Positions 26,849 to 38,529 of a stretch of 64,000 nt of DNA are shown one piece after another. This DNA comes from Pomphorhynchus laevis. Taxonomy: Eukaryota; Acanthocephala; Palaeacanthocephala; Echinorhynchida; Pomphorhynchidae. The stretch is taken from positions 43,086 through 107,085 of the forward strand of contig WNNJ02002110.1 in assembly GCA_012934845.2 (NCBI GenBank). The letters are read 5' to 3'. The notes under the pieces were generated by a model. That model did not search any database. It saw nothing but the letters and a program-made list of their open reading frames with translations, and was not told the DNA's origin. Position 1 is the first letter of the stretch. Every line of letters begins with the position of its first letter. The position numbers were made by a program, and so were the translations under genes.

Positions 26849-27314
26849 ATGATTCTGCATTTTACATTCTTGCCTATAGTTGTAAAGAGTTTTCTTTGTT
26901 CAAATTGCTCTAATACTGATAATCCATGTCTAAGTTTCTACGAAGATCCAATTCTTCGAATTTCCCCGATTAACTCATTTAATAGGCTGTTTCCGTATAC
27001 TGGATCTTGTAATATAGATCAATTAAATGCAGTTCCCATAAACCACAACAGCTACAATAAAGTAAAATTGAAGCTTGATGAGATAAAAGAACTTGGAATT
27101 CGACACTGGCTTAGAAAGCCAATCTTCCATAGCTTCTCACTTCCGCAACTAATCCAGTCAAGGACGCATATATTTTCAAATATGAGTATCAGATATGAGC
27201 AATACATTAACGATTGGATACAGTACGCGTATATTAGTGTCGTAAATATCAAACCTGTTATGTATATCGAATTCCAGGAAAAAAAGTCACTTAAACTTAA
27301 ATGCGGACAACGAA
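26849..27314 (+). CDS. Gene B exon 1: FAM187-like Ig membrane protein, N-terminus
   Basis: ATG at 26849 starts a leader, MILHFTFLPIVVKS, followed by a Cys-rich LCSNCSNTDNPC segment. The exon ends inside an Ig-like strand, EKKSLKLKCG. Splicing at GTACAA after 27314 leaves one base, which the acceptor at 28759 completes in frame. Upstream in the same frame is only a TTG and then a stop, so this ATG is favoured unless a 5' exon exists. Together the two exons give about 660 residues. FAM187 proteins are Ig-like single-pass membrane proteins whose molecular role is poorly known. The assignment is by overall layout and the Cys-rich motif in exon 2, not by a search. Confidence 0.65.
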
Positions 27315-28759
27315 GTACAACTGAAAACCAAATGAATATGTAATACATATATATAGTTATAATAACGTGTGTATATACTCGCTTCTGCATACACACCTGC
27401 AAATAAGCATTCGAGGACGTTCATAAAAGTGGAATTTCATAGCACATGTCGCAGCAAAATAAACTTTCATTAGATAATTAATAGATCATCAGTTGGAGAT
27501 ATGTGCTACTGCTTAAAGTACAAGTAAGAATCACAAAAGTGATTGTAATAATAACCATTGTTTTATTGAATAAATATTAAGTTATAAAATATATTAATAT
27601 TTTATAAAAAATAAATATAAATATATAAATATATAAATATATTATTTTTTTCTGATAGCAAAATACAAGTGAATTACAATTATAAAAATCGTAATAATAT
27701 AATGTCGAATAATAAAGCATATATTACATTGAATATTTTGTAATTTTTTTATTCTATTTTTCCGTATTTTCGTTTTGGTATTTTCTTTATATCAAAATTT
27801 ATGTTTGTTCTATTGTTAAAAAGTCGCTATTGTTAAAAATAATCGGTTGCAGAGAGACACTCAGTTGGCTTCATACCGTGGTATAAAGTCATATTGGATA
27901 CTTGTATTCGTTTAAGTAGTAATCGTACTCAAACAAATACACAACAGGGCATATCCATCAGCATAAGCAGAACTAAGAGTATTCCACTTTACAATCCGAT
28001 TGTCAGTATTCAGGAAAATATAATTAATTGTTTCATAGTAGCAAATAAATAAAGGTATTAAAGTAAGGAATAAAATTATTTGCTATATCAAACGATTTAG
28101 CAAATAATCAATTATTTGCTAAGTGATATTTGCAAAATATCTTTGCTAAATCAAATGCACTGCTACAATCAGCAAAATTAAAATAAAATTTCGAAACTGT
28201 CATTTACGATTGCTGCTGAATAACAGATATTACATAGTCCTCCCAAGCTGATAGTAGTGTACAGTGATGTGGATAGGATTGAAAAAACCACACGAGGATA
28301 ATATAAAATAGACCAATGAAGGTATATGGTATTAAATAATAAATATTCAAATTTATTACATTATTTGCTGATCCCTCTCTAAAGCATATATTCCTCTTAA
28401 AACCAGAAATGCTCATTCGCAAATACCATACATTCTAATTCTTATTCTGATACAACGTATGTTATTTATTAGTTAATTCATAAAAATGACGTTTATTTTA
28501 AATTTCAATTTTTTATTTTAACTTGATTTAAATTATAGAAAATCTTAAAACAATTATTAATTTTATTATTTAATTTAATTATATAATTTAATTATTAAAT
28601 TTTGATTTAGCATTATTATGTTTTGTTTAGTTTATAATTATATTAAATACGTAGACTCAGATAGCTGATTTAATTGTCAATTTTAATTCGATATTTATAC
28701 AAGATTTAGTGCCAAACAGTGCACAACGCCACAAACTTAATCGTATATATGTATTGCAG
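27315..28759 (+). other. Gene B intron 1
   Basis: GT..AG intron of 1445 bp, phase 1 on both sides. It carries a tail copy of the Penelope-like family (about 28425-28690) and a perfect small palindrome, TTAGCAAATAAT with a 2-nt loop, near 28099-28124. Confidence 0.6.
28425..28690 (+). repeat. Penelope-like family tail copy in gene B intron
   Basis: Begins in the outer arm of the terminal module (CTAATTCTTATTCTGATACA) and runs through the complete AT-rich tail to GTAGACTCAGATAGCTGATT. The inner structured part and coding part are absent. Confidence 0.75.
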
Positions 28760-30285
28760 CAATAAATAGTAAGCAATGTTATTGGAAAATTGAAAATTCG
28801 TGCTTCCGTTCCCGTTTATACGCAAAGCACTACAGCAAGCATCCACTGCTTCTTTTCTCAGATAGGATTTACACTGTAAACTCAATAGCCAAAGCTTGGG
28901 GCAGCATAAAACAATTGCTAGTCGCAATGTTAATGAAAAACCGAATGTATTATCATGGAGAAAAACAAATGCATTGTGACGGTAGAATTCAAATCACAAC
29001 ACCAGACTACCCAACAGCAGCTGTTGATAACTCAATAAAAATTCTTAATCAAGATTTATACATTGTTAAGGCTTCCTTATTTCACTCTGGAACGTATTCG
29101 TGCCATTGCCTAGACAATGATACGTCCATTGTAAATCAGCTTTATACCGGCATGTTCCTTCAGTCTTTAAATACGACTGTTACTATACAGTCTTTACGTC
29201 TTCATGAAAGAATTCAAAGAAAGATTAACAAATCTGTAAAGTATCTCTTAGAAGTAGTAAAGCCTTCCTTAATTTATTATCTCGATGTTAAGGATCTAGA
29301 TGAAACAAGTAATCGACATTATTACCTGGAAGAATCAGACAAATATATTAAACTTTATCAATTAAAAAGTAATAAAATAATAGCAAAAGGGAAAAATATT
29401 AGCAGCTTTTTAATATCGCAACAAGTTCGTGATCATCATCTTCTAGTTCGATCTATAATATTATCACAAAGCTGCGTGATCGCAAACATTCGATGGACAG
29501 CGTTTTCTCAATGCACTCCTTGCCCTGTGGGATTCAGAAGACGTACTGGCAGATGTGTATTGCGTTTATTTAAAAAATGTTCCAACTACACCAATGTAAA
29601 ATCACTACTAAAGCTTTTATTTCTACGGAACACAGTGTATTGTGATTCACCATCAGTAGTCTCCTTTCTTTCTGAAGAGGATACATTGTTGCTAAACGAA
29701 TTCGGTAGTTTTTATATACACAACCATAAATGTTATTGTAAAAACTTGCAGACCATGTTTACTCCTGCTCCCTATTTAGATAATAATGTATATGAGGAGC
29801 TGAGGCAACGTTTAGTAATTGATAAGCATGTGCGAATATTTTCAAATATTTTAGAAATGGAGAAGTTAAGATCGATTCTTGCGTCTAAAGACAATCCACC
29901 ACAAGTTAGATCATTACAATTGTTAGAAGGACAAAAAAACATTTCAATTCCATGCCTTCGATCAAATCCGAGGAGCAACATGGATAAAGAACGAATACAT
30001 TGGATAAAGCAAAACAAACGAACATTTAATATCTGGAAGAATCAGTACACATTAATAAACACGTCAAGAGCTGTACTGACTTTTCCGGTTGTTTTGAAAA
30101 ATGTATCAGGATTATACATATGCTATAGTGGGTCAGTGGTATTTGATAAAATACTCATTACAGTAAGTACAGAGAAATACGGAAAAAGTAAAGACAATTT
30201 ATCAGAATATTATCTGGCTATTGTTACGTTTTGGTGCGTGAATGTAATTATATTTGCTTTGACATCTCAATACCTAAATTTGTGA
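28760..30285 (+). CDS. Gene B exon 2: FAM187-like Ig membrane protein, main exon
   Basis: Follows GTATTGCAG at 28751-28759 and stays open for 508 codons. QCYWKIEN near the start supplies an Ig core Trp. FHSGTYSCHC is the first domain's F strand. After a middle region comes RWTAFSQCTPCPVGFRRRTG then RCVL, the Trp-Ser-Cys-rich pattern shared with FAM187A/B. A second Ig-like domain follows (KNISIPCLRS ... WIKQNKR ... SGLYICYSG). A C-terminal membrane helix (YYLAIVTFWCVNVIIFAL) leaves a tail of only a few residues. Domain order and the short tail fit FAM187. The codon bias matches the AT-rich surroundings, so it is a resident gene. It is the largest intact coding exon in the window. Confidence 0.78.
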
Positions 30286-30335
30286 TGCTTAGAGTTTATT
30301 CGCATAAGTAGGATTTTAAACATGTTTTTTTATAA

Positions 30336-30341
30336 AATAAA
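30336..30341 (+). terminator. Candidate poly(A) signal of gene B
   Basis: AATAAA about 50 nt past the stop codon. AATAAA is common by chance in such AT-rich DNA, so position is the only support. Confidence 0.4.
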
Positions 30342-30849
30342 TGATTAATATTCATTTATTAAATTATATAAAAATATAAAATATTTAAAATACTAAAATA
30401 TCAAATCGTTAAAAATATCAAATCGTTATAATATAAAAATATAATACTAAAAATATCAAACCGTTATATTTTTAAAGTATAAAATCATATAAACAGAAAT
30501 TGTATAACCGACTGACCTTGATTCGTTTTATAATAATTTAAAAATTTGAAGAATTAAGATAACAAAAATTTTGTTTTATTTAGATAGGTGCTGCTACTAG
30601 CATCATCAGAAAAAAAGCACAGTTAGTACAATTTAAAAACAGCCTTTGAAGCTCTTATCGATAAAAGCATGATTCGTTATCCGCGATGATTTATATATGC
30701 ATTAATGGTAGAACAATGGTGTATATCTGCATTAATAGTAAAAATTAGAAATAATTTATAATCAATTGAAGTTGCATCGAGCAATTTAATCGTTTCAATC
30801 TAAATCAACAATTTTAAACTGGGGCCTACGCTATATTTATTAATTATAT

Positions 30850-31700
30850 GATCAATATTAAAAATATAGCGATCTTTTATTTTAAACATCACGGGTTAAT
30901 TGATAAGGAAACCTGCGCAATCCCGTCAAGTTTAAGTAGTTACTAATAATTTATATTCAATAAGCGAACAAATTTACCCAAAAAGCCTTATTCTCAACAA
31001 AACCAATATTAATGATAAAGAAAGTGTATATCTAGATATGAACATTAAATTAACATCAATTAAAATTACTTTTAATTTATATCGTAAAGATGACATATTT
31101 AAATTTACAAGAAACATATTTTTGCATGAGCATTCATGTATACCATATAATATAAAATATAATACATTAAATAATAAAATTTTAAGAATTGCAACAATAT
31201 GTGATGATATTGGCTTTCTATAAAATCATTTAATTTAATAGACACATATTTTAAACTTGGTTACTATAAAAATAACATCAAGCAGAAAATAGTAAAATAT
31301 ATAAATCAACACAATAATATAAAGAATAAATTCAAACTCATAAGTGACAACTTTTTATGAATAATATACTTTGTATTAGAATACGGTACACTAAATAATC
31401 AAATTTCATCAGAGGAAATACGTCATTATCAAAAGTTCGGCTCTGCTGTTGTTGCGTATAGGAATAGGGGCCGAAACCTGATAATAAAGCAATTCCTCTT
31501 AATGACATCTAATCCTTATTCTTATAAATTGTTTATTATTTATAAGTCAATTCGTTAAATTTTAACTTAATGTAAATTAAACAATTTATTATTTATAATT
31601 ATTGCCTTTTATTATTGAGTCATTTAAATTTTATTCAGCATTATTTATAAATAATATAAAGTACATAGGATTAATTAGCGGATCTGATGAACGTGCTAAT
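30850..31700 (+). mobile_element. Penelope-like retroelement fossil, 3' half
   Basis: Plus-strand frame pieces read IYPKSLILNKTN..NDKE, YLDMNIKLTSIK, YRKDDIFKFTRN and IPYNIKYNTLNNKILRI, i.e. the region after the catalytic box of the RT. These are followed by the terminal module (31355-31545) and the AT-rich tail. It lies between the convergent genes B and C. Broken; similar in age to the copies at 3 and 10 kb. Confidence 0.7.
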
Positions 31701-32030
31701 TTCATAAAATACAAATAAAAATAAATTAAAAACTTAATTTAAATTTTAAAACAATCCAACATATAATAGTTTTTACTTGAAATCAAATTTACGTTATTTA
31801 ATAGTTAGAACCAGTCCAAAGACAGAAGCGGTGAATCGTTGAAGAGTATCAATCACTAATGTTAACTTATCTTACAAGGAAACAGTAGCGATGTCTCCCT
31901 GTATTGTAATAGAAGAAATGTATAAATAATCTTAAAAATTTGACATCCCTAAAATCCCGATAAAGTCAATTGAAAAGCAACAATTTCAATCATTGTTTTA
32001 AAGGATAAACTATATATACAAAAACTAATT

Positions 32031-32036
32031 TTTATT
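32031..32036 (-). terminator. Candidate poly(A) signal of gene C
   Basis: AATAAA on the minus strand about 140 nt beyond the stop codon at 32173-32175. Weak evidence in AT-rich DNA. Confidence 0.35.
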
Positions 32037-32172
32037 CTCTTCAGTACATATTTGACAAAAATAGTATATAAAAAGGTGCACGATGCAAATAAAAGAACTC
32101 GGAATTAAATCACAATTGCGATGAAGAAAACAAATTCCACAACATTGTTTGAATTGAAGCAACCCTCCATTA

Positions 32173-33200
32173 TCAATTGTTCTGGTCGAAATCACAAACT
32201 TCATGATTAGGATCATTGTTATTTGGGGTACCACAATACATTCCATTGTTAGTCCTAATATCAGACACGCTATTGTCGTTATCAATATTATTACAAAGTA
32301 AAGATCGACAGTCCAACAATGGTTTTATGAGCTCTTGGCACTCATCCCTGGAAGGAGACACCTTCTTCTGCTGATTACTACGGTTAACGCAACCGGGATT
32401 GCCAATAACCCCAGCGGATCCAACTCCACTGCTGCTACTACTCGTCAAAATACGTGATCTAAGCGTACTGCCAGAAGGTAGTGGAGGGTAAGGCGGGGTA
32501 ATTACTAAAGACGGATCAAGCAATGGACCGGTGCACATACAACAATGATGGTGCTGGCAACAGTTGGATTGATGTTCTTGATGCTGTTGTTGATAGGCGA
32601 AGGCCTCTTCACGAGTGGCTGCCTGCCCGCAACACTGACACTTCAAACTTAGTGGTGCTGACGACGGAGTTTGAAGGGCATTTTGTGTATCAATGGTCGT
32701 TTCACCATTCGGTGTTTCAGCTAACGTGTGATAGAAATTTTCAGACTGTTGACTGTATGCTCCAAGTAGCTGATGATTGCTAGAATTTGCGTCAATTATA
32801 ACGCCGCCATTTTGTTGGCTATTAGCGCTTTGGCCGTGCATTTGCTGATGACCTTTACTACCACATGATGTTAACAATTGCGGATCGTCGCTTCTGCTAG
32901 AGTGATGATTTAAAGTGTCCATGAGTAAGTGACATCCAGAACATCGATTCAAGTAAGTACCACACTCGGAATTGTCGCCGTTATTCAAGTGGTTCAGTTG
33001 ATGAAGAGGTTGATGGTGCGAGCGATGCATTAAGACACTGTTGTTATTTGCATCCGCTGTCCCTGTCGAAGAAATAATTCTTGAATTATTGCTAGGTCTA
33101 TTGAATGAAAATAACTTTGGCATGGTGAGAATGTTTTTATTTGTCGAAGTTGAAAGATTTTCACAGTAGCACTCAGTGCAATTTGAGTTGTAAGGCTTCT
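32173..33200 (-). CDS. Gene C last exon: cytoplasmic tail of an FN3 receptor
   Basis: On the minus strand, TTTCTATTTAAG precedes base 33200. The two leading bases complete the previous exon's codon to Lys, then KPYNSNCTECYCENLSTSTN leads into about 340 residues. The tail is rich in Asn, Gln, His and Ser (HHQPLHQLNHL, YQQQHQEHQ, LTSSSSSGVGS), has Cys pairs (CQCC, CCQHHHCCMC) and a Pro-rich TPPYPPLPSG that could bind SH3 or EVH1 domains. It ends with a TGA at 32173-32175. Such disordered tails are usual in axon-guidance and Hedgehog co-receptors, but I find no diagnostic motif that fixes the family. Confidence 0.8.
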
Positions 33201-34877
33201 CTTAAATAGAAATGAAAACATTAATATACATTTTTGCCGAACAATTGTGATCACATAAGGTAAAAGCGATAAGCACTTATATTCAAAACATATAAAGGTA
33301 AATTATTGATATAAAGATGCAGGGGTATATACTGGCCAAAATGTGATAAGGTAATATACAGTTTTCTTTATATTTAATATTAAATTTAACATTACATTTA
33401 TTCGATATTAAATTTATTAGATGCTTACGTTGAACGCGCATGGTTTAAAAATTTTGTTTTTATTGAATGGAACGAAAATTGTTTGGAAATTTAATGGAGT
33501 TATTGCATTTGAGTTATAACATTTATATTTTTATAAAATGTCTATTTATTTAAATGGAATATTGTCGAGAAAAATATCTTGCTAGATATAAACACGAAAT
33601 AAGGAACACGAAATACTTATAAATAATGTTTCAAAACCCCAATCATTTTCTCCAGTCTAATAAAATACATTTCATGAAATTGCGAAATGGAAGATAAATT
33701 AAAATAATTGCTACTTTATTTCTTTGTTAATTTTCTCAACTTGATAAAGTTGTCTGCTGCGGAACTTATGCTAATATCATTTTAGTAATAAAATGATATG
33801 AATCGATTTCTTAAAATAGAAACGAGTTCCAAGATAAATCAATTACAACAAAGGCGTGTATCTATCTTAAAGCTTGTCTGTTTTACGGCATTGATAAACG
33901 CATTTCAATAAAGGCCGGTAACTCAATTCATTGAAATAGTGAAATCCACTCATAAGTAGGGAAATGTTGAATGTGCAGTTAATGTAAAGTTAGGTTTGAA
34001 AATGGTCAATCTCTGTAACCCTTTACTGGTTGCATGGATGTCATTTAATACGCCAATCTGTGATTTTTAGGTGATAATTAGAATGATAGATTGGGTCGAT
34101 AAAAATAAAATGAAGGAGGTAACACGTCTAAAAATGTTTGCTGGCGCCAATAAACTCGATTATCGTTCAATATTTTAATTATCGTCAATTTTAACTTTAA
34201 AATTTATTATTAAATTTATCTTAAAATTAATTAAAATTTATCTTTAATTTGCAAAGATAAATTGTGCGATGTATGTTCTATTAAAAACAAGTTATAATTA
34301 TAATAGAAACTCTAATGTTATTTATTAATAAAAACACATGTTTTTGTTGGTATGATGCGGTAGCCACGAAAGAATCGACAAAACGATACCAACGCCACGA
34401 GTTTGTCAAAAGGTACTTAGAGCTAGAAAATTTCTAGCAAACTAGGTACATGCTTCACCAAAAGAATCATAAGCGAAGAGCACTGGCTAATGCCAGCGCA
34501 TTCTCTATTTATCCGCTAACTTATTTGTATTTTACGAGAAATTGAGAGATTTCCATTTATTCTGTTTGTATGATGTGGCAGACACGAGAGAATCGACAAA
34601 TTATCGTTTAGTCGATTCTTTCGTGGTTGCCACAACACATGCTTTTGATAACACTTTAAATAAAGTGCTATAAAACATCCGTATCTGATAAATAAAAATT
34701 TAATATTTTTATATATTCATGATCATGCAGCAGTTGCAGATTGTTCAATTCGTGTTTCGATCTGCATTAATACAAGATTTTTGCTGAAATCATAGGTGCA
34801 CTTTGCACTCATAAACAGGACCCATTACGTTTTAATTAAAAACCAGCGGTTAAATAGAAAATCTTTGCGAAACTTAC
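33201..34877 (-). other. Gene C intron before the last exon
   Basis: 1.68-kb GT..AG intron, phase 1, carrying a MITE-like element at about 34345-34645. Its middle has no exon that I can recognise. Confidence 0.6.
34345..34645. mobile_element. MITE-like element with three copies of its end sequence
   Basis: A left end (GATGCGGTAGCCACGAAAG, then AATCGAC) at about 34357-34383 is inverted relative to the right end at about 34612-34637 (GTCGATTCTTTCGTGGTTGC). A third, left-oriented copy sits directly inside the right end (GATGTGGCAGACACGAGAG at about 34572), so the right end is itself a hairpin of about 23-bp arms. ACACATG occurs outside both ends and may be the target duplication. Non-autonomous, no coding frame. 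Confidence 0.6.
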
Positions 34878-35243
34878 TTGACGCCAGACATGGATGCTTA
34901 GATTCAAATGAGCAAAGAGATTCACCGTATGGCATAATATTTCTGAATCGTTGACGCCGGCGATAATGACGCAACATTAAGACGAGCGTAGCAGTAAACA
35001 AAAGCAGAAGCAAACTAACAATAGCGATAGCCAAACTGGTATAAAGTAGCATTGTTTGATGATTAGCGTTGTTACCTCCATAAAGGCTATTTGCATTTCC
35101 GATTAAATATTTAGATGATCGCTTTCCATTTGCTATATCATTGAAATGATTTGCATGGTCACTATCAGACAAAAGGTTTCCACTGCCGTCTAGCATTGTC
35201 TTTGAAACATCTTGAATGTGAACAACGCTTTCAGCTCCGTCAT
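34878..35243 (-). CDS. Gene C exon: juxtamembrane stalk and transmembrane helix
   Basis: Starts after TTTTAAATTAG with DGAESVVHIQDVSKTM. A Ser/Asn-rich stalk follows, then a single membrane helix (LLYTSLAIAIVSLLLLLFTA) and the basic stop-transfer RHYRRRQRFR. MPYGESLCSFESKHPCLAS is the first cytoplasmic part. The donor GTAAGT follows in phase 1. The helix and the basic residues after it place the FN3 domains outside and the Gln-rich tail inside the cell. Confidence 0.82.
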
Positions 35244-35291
35244 CTAATTTAAAACAAGGTTATTATGTTTTAGTGGTTTCTAGTTGCTAAC

Positions 35292-35556
35292 CTGATTTGA
35301 AAATAGACACGATATTACTTTGATCACTGTTTTGTTGTTCGTTAAACGCGCAAACTCGAAATTCGTACTCCTTCGAATAGCTCAAATGCTGTACCCGATG
35401 AGTAAATATTCGAGAAGTCTGGTTAGCGTTCGCTGACTTCATTGGCCCCACCGGTACTATGATTTCCATTGGCAAATGAACAGCTTCATTGCTATAACCA
35501 TCTTTAACTACGTTGTAGTGAATTTTAAAACCATTGATTTGCTGATTTGCCTTAAT
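35292..35556 (-). CDS. Gene C exon: second half of FN3 domain 2
   Basis: Starts in phase 0 after GTTCTTAG with INGFKIHYNVVKDG, the C-strand of an FN3 fold. It ends with YSKEYEFRVCAFNEQQNSDQ and SNIVSIF, the F and G strands (Y.FRV.A.N pattern). It is separated from the next exon by an intron of only 48 bp (35244-35291). Confidence 0.8.
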
Positions 35557-35800
35557 CTAAGAACGAGACAAGATAATTAAATTTTAGCCTTTTAAACATT
35601 TAATTGCATTCTATAAGTTTGATACATTCGTAATCGATACTGAGTTCAAAGAATATAATAAATTTTGACTATAGAAATAAAAATTTAACAAAAACATCGT
35701 TTAATTCTAATATATACATCATAAATTTAATTTTAGATTTCTGAATTGATTGTTTTGCAACTACAATTTATTATTTAAAAATAAGTAATATATTATATAC

Positions 35801-36000
35801 CTTCCATTTAAGACCAATATCTAAATTCGGGCCGTCGCTAGGTATTTCCCAAATTCCCAATATAACAGGAGGGCTAAGTGATCTGGCTTTAGAATATTTT
35901 GATGACAATCTTGACTGAACCAAGGTGAAATTTTTACTGTTGCTTGAAACATGCTTTCTAGATTTGGTAATCGCTTCAATTTTAAAATTATAAGTTGTGG
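35801..36000 (-). CDS. Gene C exon: end of FN3 domain 1 and start of FN3 domain 2
   Basis: After a TTTTTTTATTTAG acceptor it reads TTYNFKIEAITKSRK, the F strand of the first FN3 domain. It continues into SPPVILGIWEIPSDGPNLDI and GLKWK, the A and B strands of the second, with the conserved Trp. It ends at GTATAT in phase 0. Preceded by a 48-bp intron (36001-36048). Confidence 0.75.
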
Positions 36001-36048
36001 CTAAATAAAAAAATAGCAGAATTTCTTAAAACACTATGAATGTTATAC

Positions 36049-36273
36049 TTGGTTTCAAAGAATCGACGATATAAGAACGAGCGTCTGGTGACAGAGACTC
36101 ATCTAATGCGAAGTATCCGTTAACTTGTCCTTCAGCACCATGGGTCTGATATAAAACTTTAAAATAATCAATATTGCTTGCTCCGTGAAGAACATCCCAT
36201 TTCAAAGCAATTCCTTCATCAACGCCGAGATTTGTAATGTCGGTTAAAATAATTTTTACGTCTTCACTAAATG
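36049..36273 (-). CDS. Gene C exon: first part of FN3 domain 1
   Basis: Starts after GATTTTGTTACAG and completes the previous codon to Ala. DVKIILTDITNLGVDEGIAL and KWDVLHG form the A-B strands with the core Trp, and NIDYFKVLYQTHGAEGQVNG is the C-C' region. SYIVDSLKP leads into the next exon with the typical L.P turn. It ends at GTATAA in phase 1. Confidence 0.75.
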
Positions 36274-36324
36274 CTGTAACAAAATCAGAGCTTAAAAAAA
36301 CACATGGCTTCAAGAGATGCAAAC

Positions 36325-36373
36325 CTGATTGTAATTCGATTGAACTCGAAGGCTGACGCGAATGCAACTTCAT
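36325..36373 (-). CDS. Gene C small exon before FN3 domain 1
   Basis: 49-bp exon coding MKLHSRQPSSSIELQS, with an acceptor TATGTTAAG before 36373 and a donor GTTTGC after 36325. It is separated from the next exon by a 51-bp intron. It begins in phase 0. The Met may be internal rather than a start, because the encoded receptor would otherwise lack a signal peptide. Confidence 0.55.
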
Positions 36374-36951
36374 CTTAACATACAAAAATAGCTTAATAGC
36401 ATATTACAAAGTCGTACTGTTTTAAAATATTCATCGAATTTTACAATCTTTGTAATATTTTTTATTTCGCAATATTAAATAATATAAAGGATAAAATAAG
36501 CAATTTAAATTAATTAACAATTATGAATTATAGATATATTAGATAAAATAAACAATTGAAATTTATAGATATTTATTTATATAATTACATTCGTATGACA
36601 GCTTATGCTAGTTTATTAAGACATTTAAATTATATGAAAACTGCATTAATTTATTTTACGTTTCAGCCAATTTTACTGACCCTTTTCATGAAAATATATA
36701 TAAACATTGTAATCTCGTAAGCTGAAATAAAAAAAATGATTGCAATATTACAAATACCAAATGATTGAAACATTTGGTAAAGTCGTCGAATTCTTCCCGA
36801 ATTTAAAGTACGTTTGTCTATGAGATTTTAATGTTTATAATCATGAAATTATAATTTTATAATTACTGAACATAATTTAATGTGATATAAACAATTATGA
36901 TTTTATTAGTTATAAAATTCAATTAATTTTTTAATTTAAATTTGCTGTACC

Positions 36952-37113
36952 TTTTTGCATTATTATAGACCCCTTTTTGCATTATTATAGACCCCTATTT
37001 GCATTATTATAGACCCCTTTTTGCATTATTATAGACCCCTATTTGCATTATTATAGACCCCTTTTTGCATTATTATAGACCCCTATTTGCATTATTATAG
37101 ACTCCTCCTTCAG
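36952..37113. repeat. Left terminal array of the Tc1/IS630-like transposon
   Basis: Seven head-to-tail 22-bp units with the core GCATTATTATAGACCCC. They alternate between two spacer forms (CTTTTT and CTATTT before GCATT). Confidence 0.95.
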
Positions 37114-37190
37114 GTTGCTTTGGTTCATGTTATTTTTTACGAATAACCACAATATAATTTTAAAACTAAAAATATAAAAAGGTATTTAAT

Positions 37191-38243
37191 TTAAATAAAA
37201 TCAGCATGTACAATTGCTTGTAAAACCCATCTTCTCATATGTTCAAAGTATCCAGTCATTATGAAGTTATCATTTGTAACTATGTCATTAATTACACCAA
37301 TAAGCATTTGAGGATTGGTAGATGCGGGTCGTTGTTTGACTCTTGCTTTTAGACATGCAAAGAATTCCTCAATAGGATTGAGCTGAGGAGAGTACGGAGG
37401 TAAGAACATAAGTATGTAGTTTTTCCTGTTAAACGCTTCGCGAACCTCGGCTGTCTTGTGTATGGATGCGTTGTCCATTATTACATATTTCCTGTTGTTG
37501 CTTTCTAACGGTGGAAACTTTGAAGAAATGAATTCTATAATATCAATAGATTTAAAACTTCCGATTTTGGTTTTATGTGCGAAAACACCAGAAGTTGTTA
37601 TAGCACACAGCAGTGAAACATTTACACCTTTCGAATTTGGGACATTAATAAAACACTTCGTATTTTTTGGCGAATACCCCATTTTCTGATGCAAATGTAG
37701 ATTAAACCCAGATTCGTCAAGAAAAATCAATCTGTCATCGGCAATCGTATTGATAGTTGTTCCATATTGGGCCCTTGTTGTTTTGTTGATGTTACTGTTT
37801 CTATTTATCGGAACCAAGGTCAGCGTCTTCCTTGTGTAATTCATTTTCTTTATGATTCTTGAGACGGTTGAAATGGAATAGGAACCTAAAGCATTGTATG
37901 AAGAAAGAGTAGATGCCAGTGTTTTTAAACTTGCGCACGGTTTAGAAGCTATCTCTGTAGATAAAATGCTTTTCTAAAACAACAAATTTTTCAAGTTAAA
38001 TGTTTTTTTTTCTCCAGCAGTTTTAAAATTTGTTAAATCAACAAAATCCCCATTGAGATATTTCTTATATAACCTTTTTACTGTACTTTTTGATAGGTTT
38101 AATATAGAAGACATGTCCTCAAAGGTTAAGTCCTTTCACTGCTTATTGAGAAAACATTCTATAATGTTTCTGGTAATCACTTGTCTCTTTTTACGTGTTT
38201 CTTCTTCATGTTCTCTGCTGGTTTCTGAATTTTGAGTATTCAT
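37191..38243 (-). pseudogene. DDE transposase of IS630/Tc1 type, two stops
   Basis: One unbroken reading register of 350 codons runs from ATG at 38243 to the stop at 37191. It is interrupted only by TGA at codon 36 (38138-38136) and TAG at codon 90 (37976-37974). Helix-turn-helix regions appear near residues 40-65 (FEDMSSILNLSKSTVKRLY) and 95-130 (STVSRIIKK). The catalytic triad is visible as FLDESGFN, then VIMDNASIHK, then LPPYSPQLNPIEEFF, with 34 residues between the second Asp and the Glu (DD34E). No frameshift is seen, so it has lost function recently. The downstream frame from Met at 37844 alone still covers the whole catalytic domain. Confidence 0.9.
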
Positions 38244-38291
38244 TCTTGGGTAAAATTTTTATTTAAATATAAACCAAAGCAACCTGAAGGA

Positions 38292-38529
38292 GGGGTCTAT
38301 AACAATGCAAATAGGGGTCTATAATAATGCAAAAAGGGTTCTATAATAATGCAAATAGGGGTCTATAATAATGCAACTAGGGGTCTATAATAATGCAAAA
38401 AGGGGTCTATAATAATGCAAATAGGGGTCTATAATAATGCAAATAGGGGTCTATAATAATGCAAATAGGGGTCTATAATAATGCAAATAGGGGTCTATAA
38501 TAATGCAAATAGGGGTCTATAATAATGAA
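38292..38529. repeat. Right terminal array of the Tc1/IS630-like transposon
   Basis: Eleven 22-bp units, GGGGTCTATAATAATGCAAA type, in inverse orientation to the left array. The last unit is altered (AATGAAAT) at the element edge. Confidence 0.95.
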
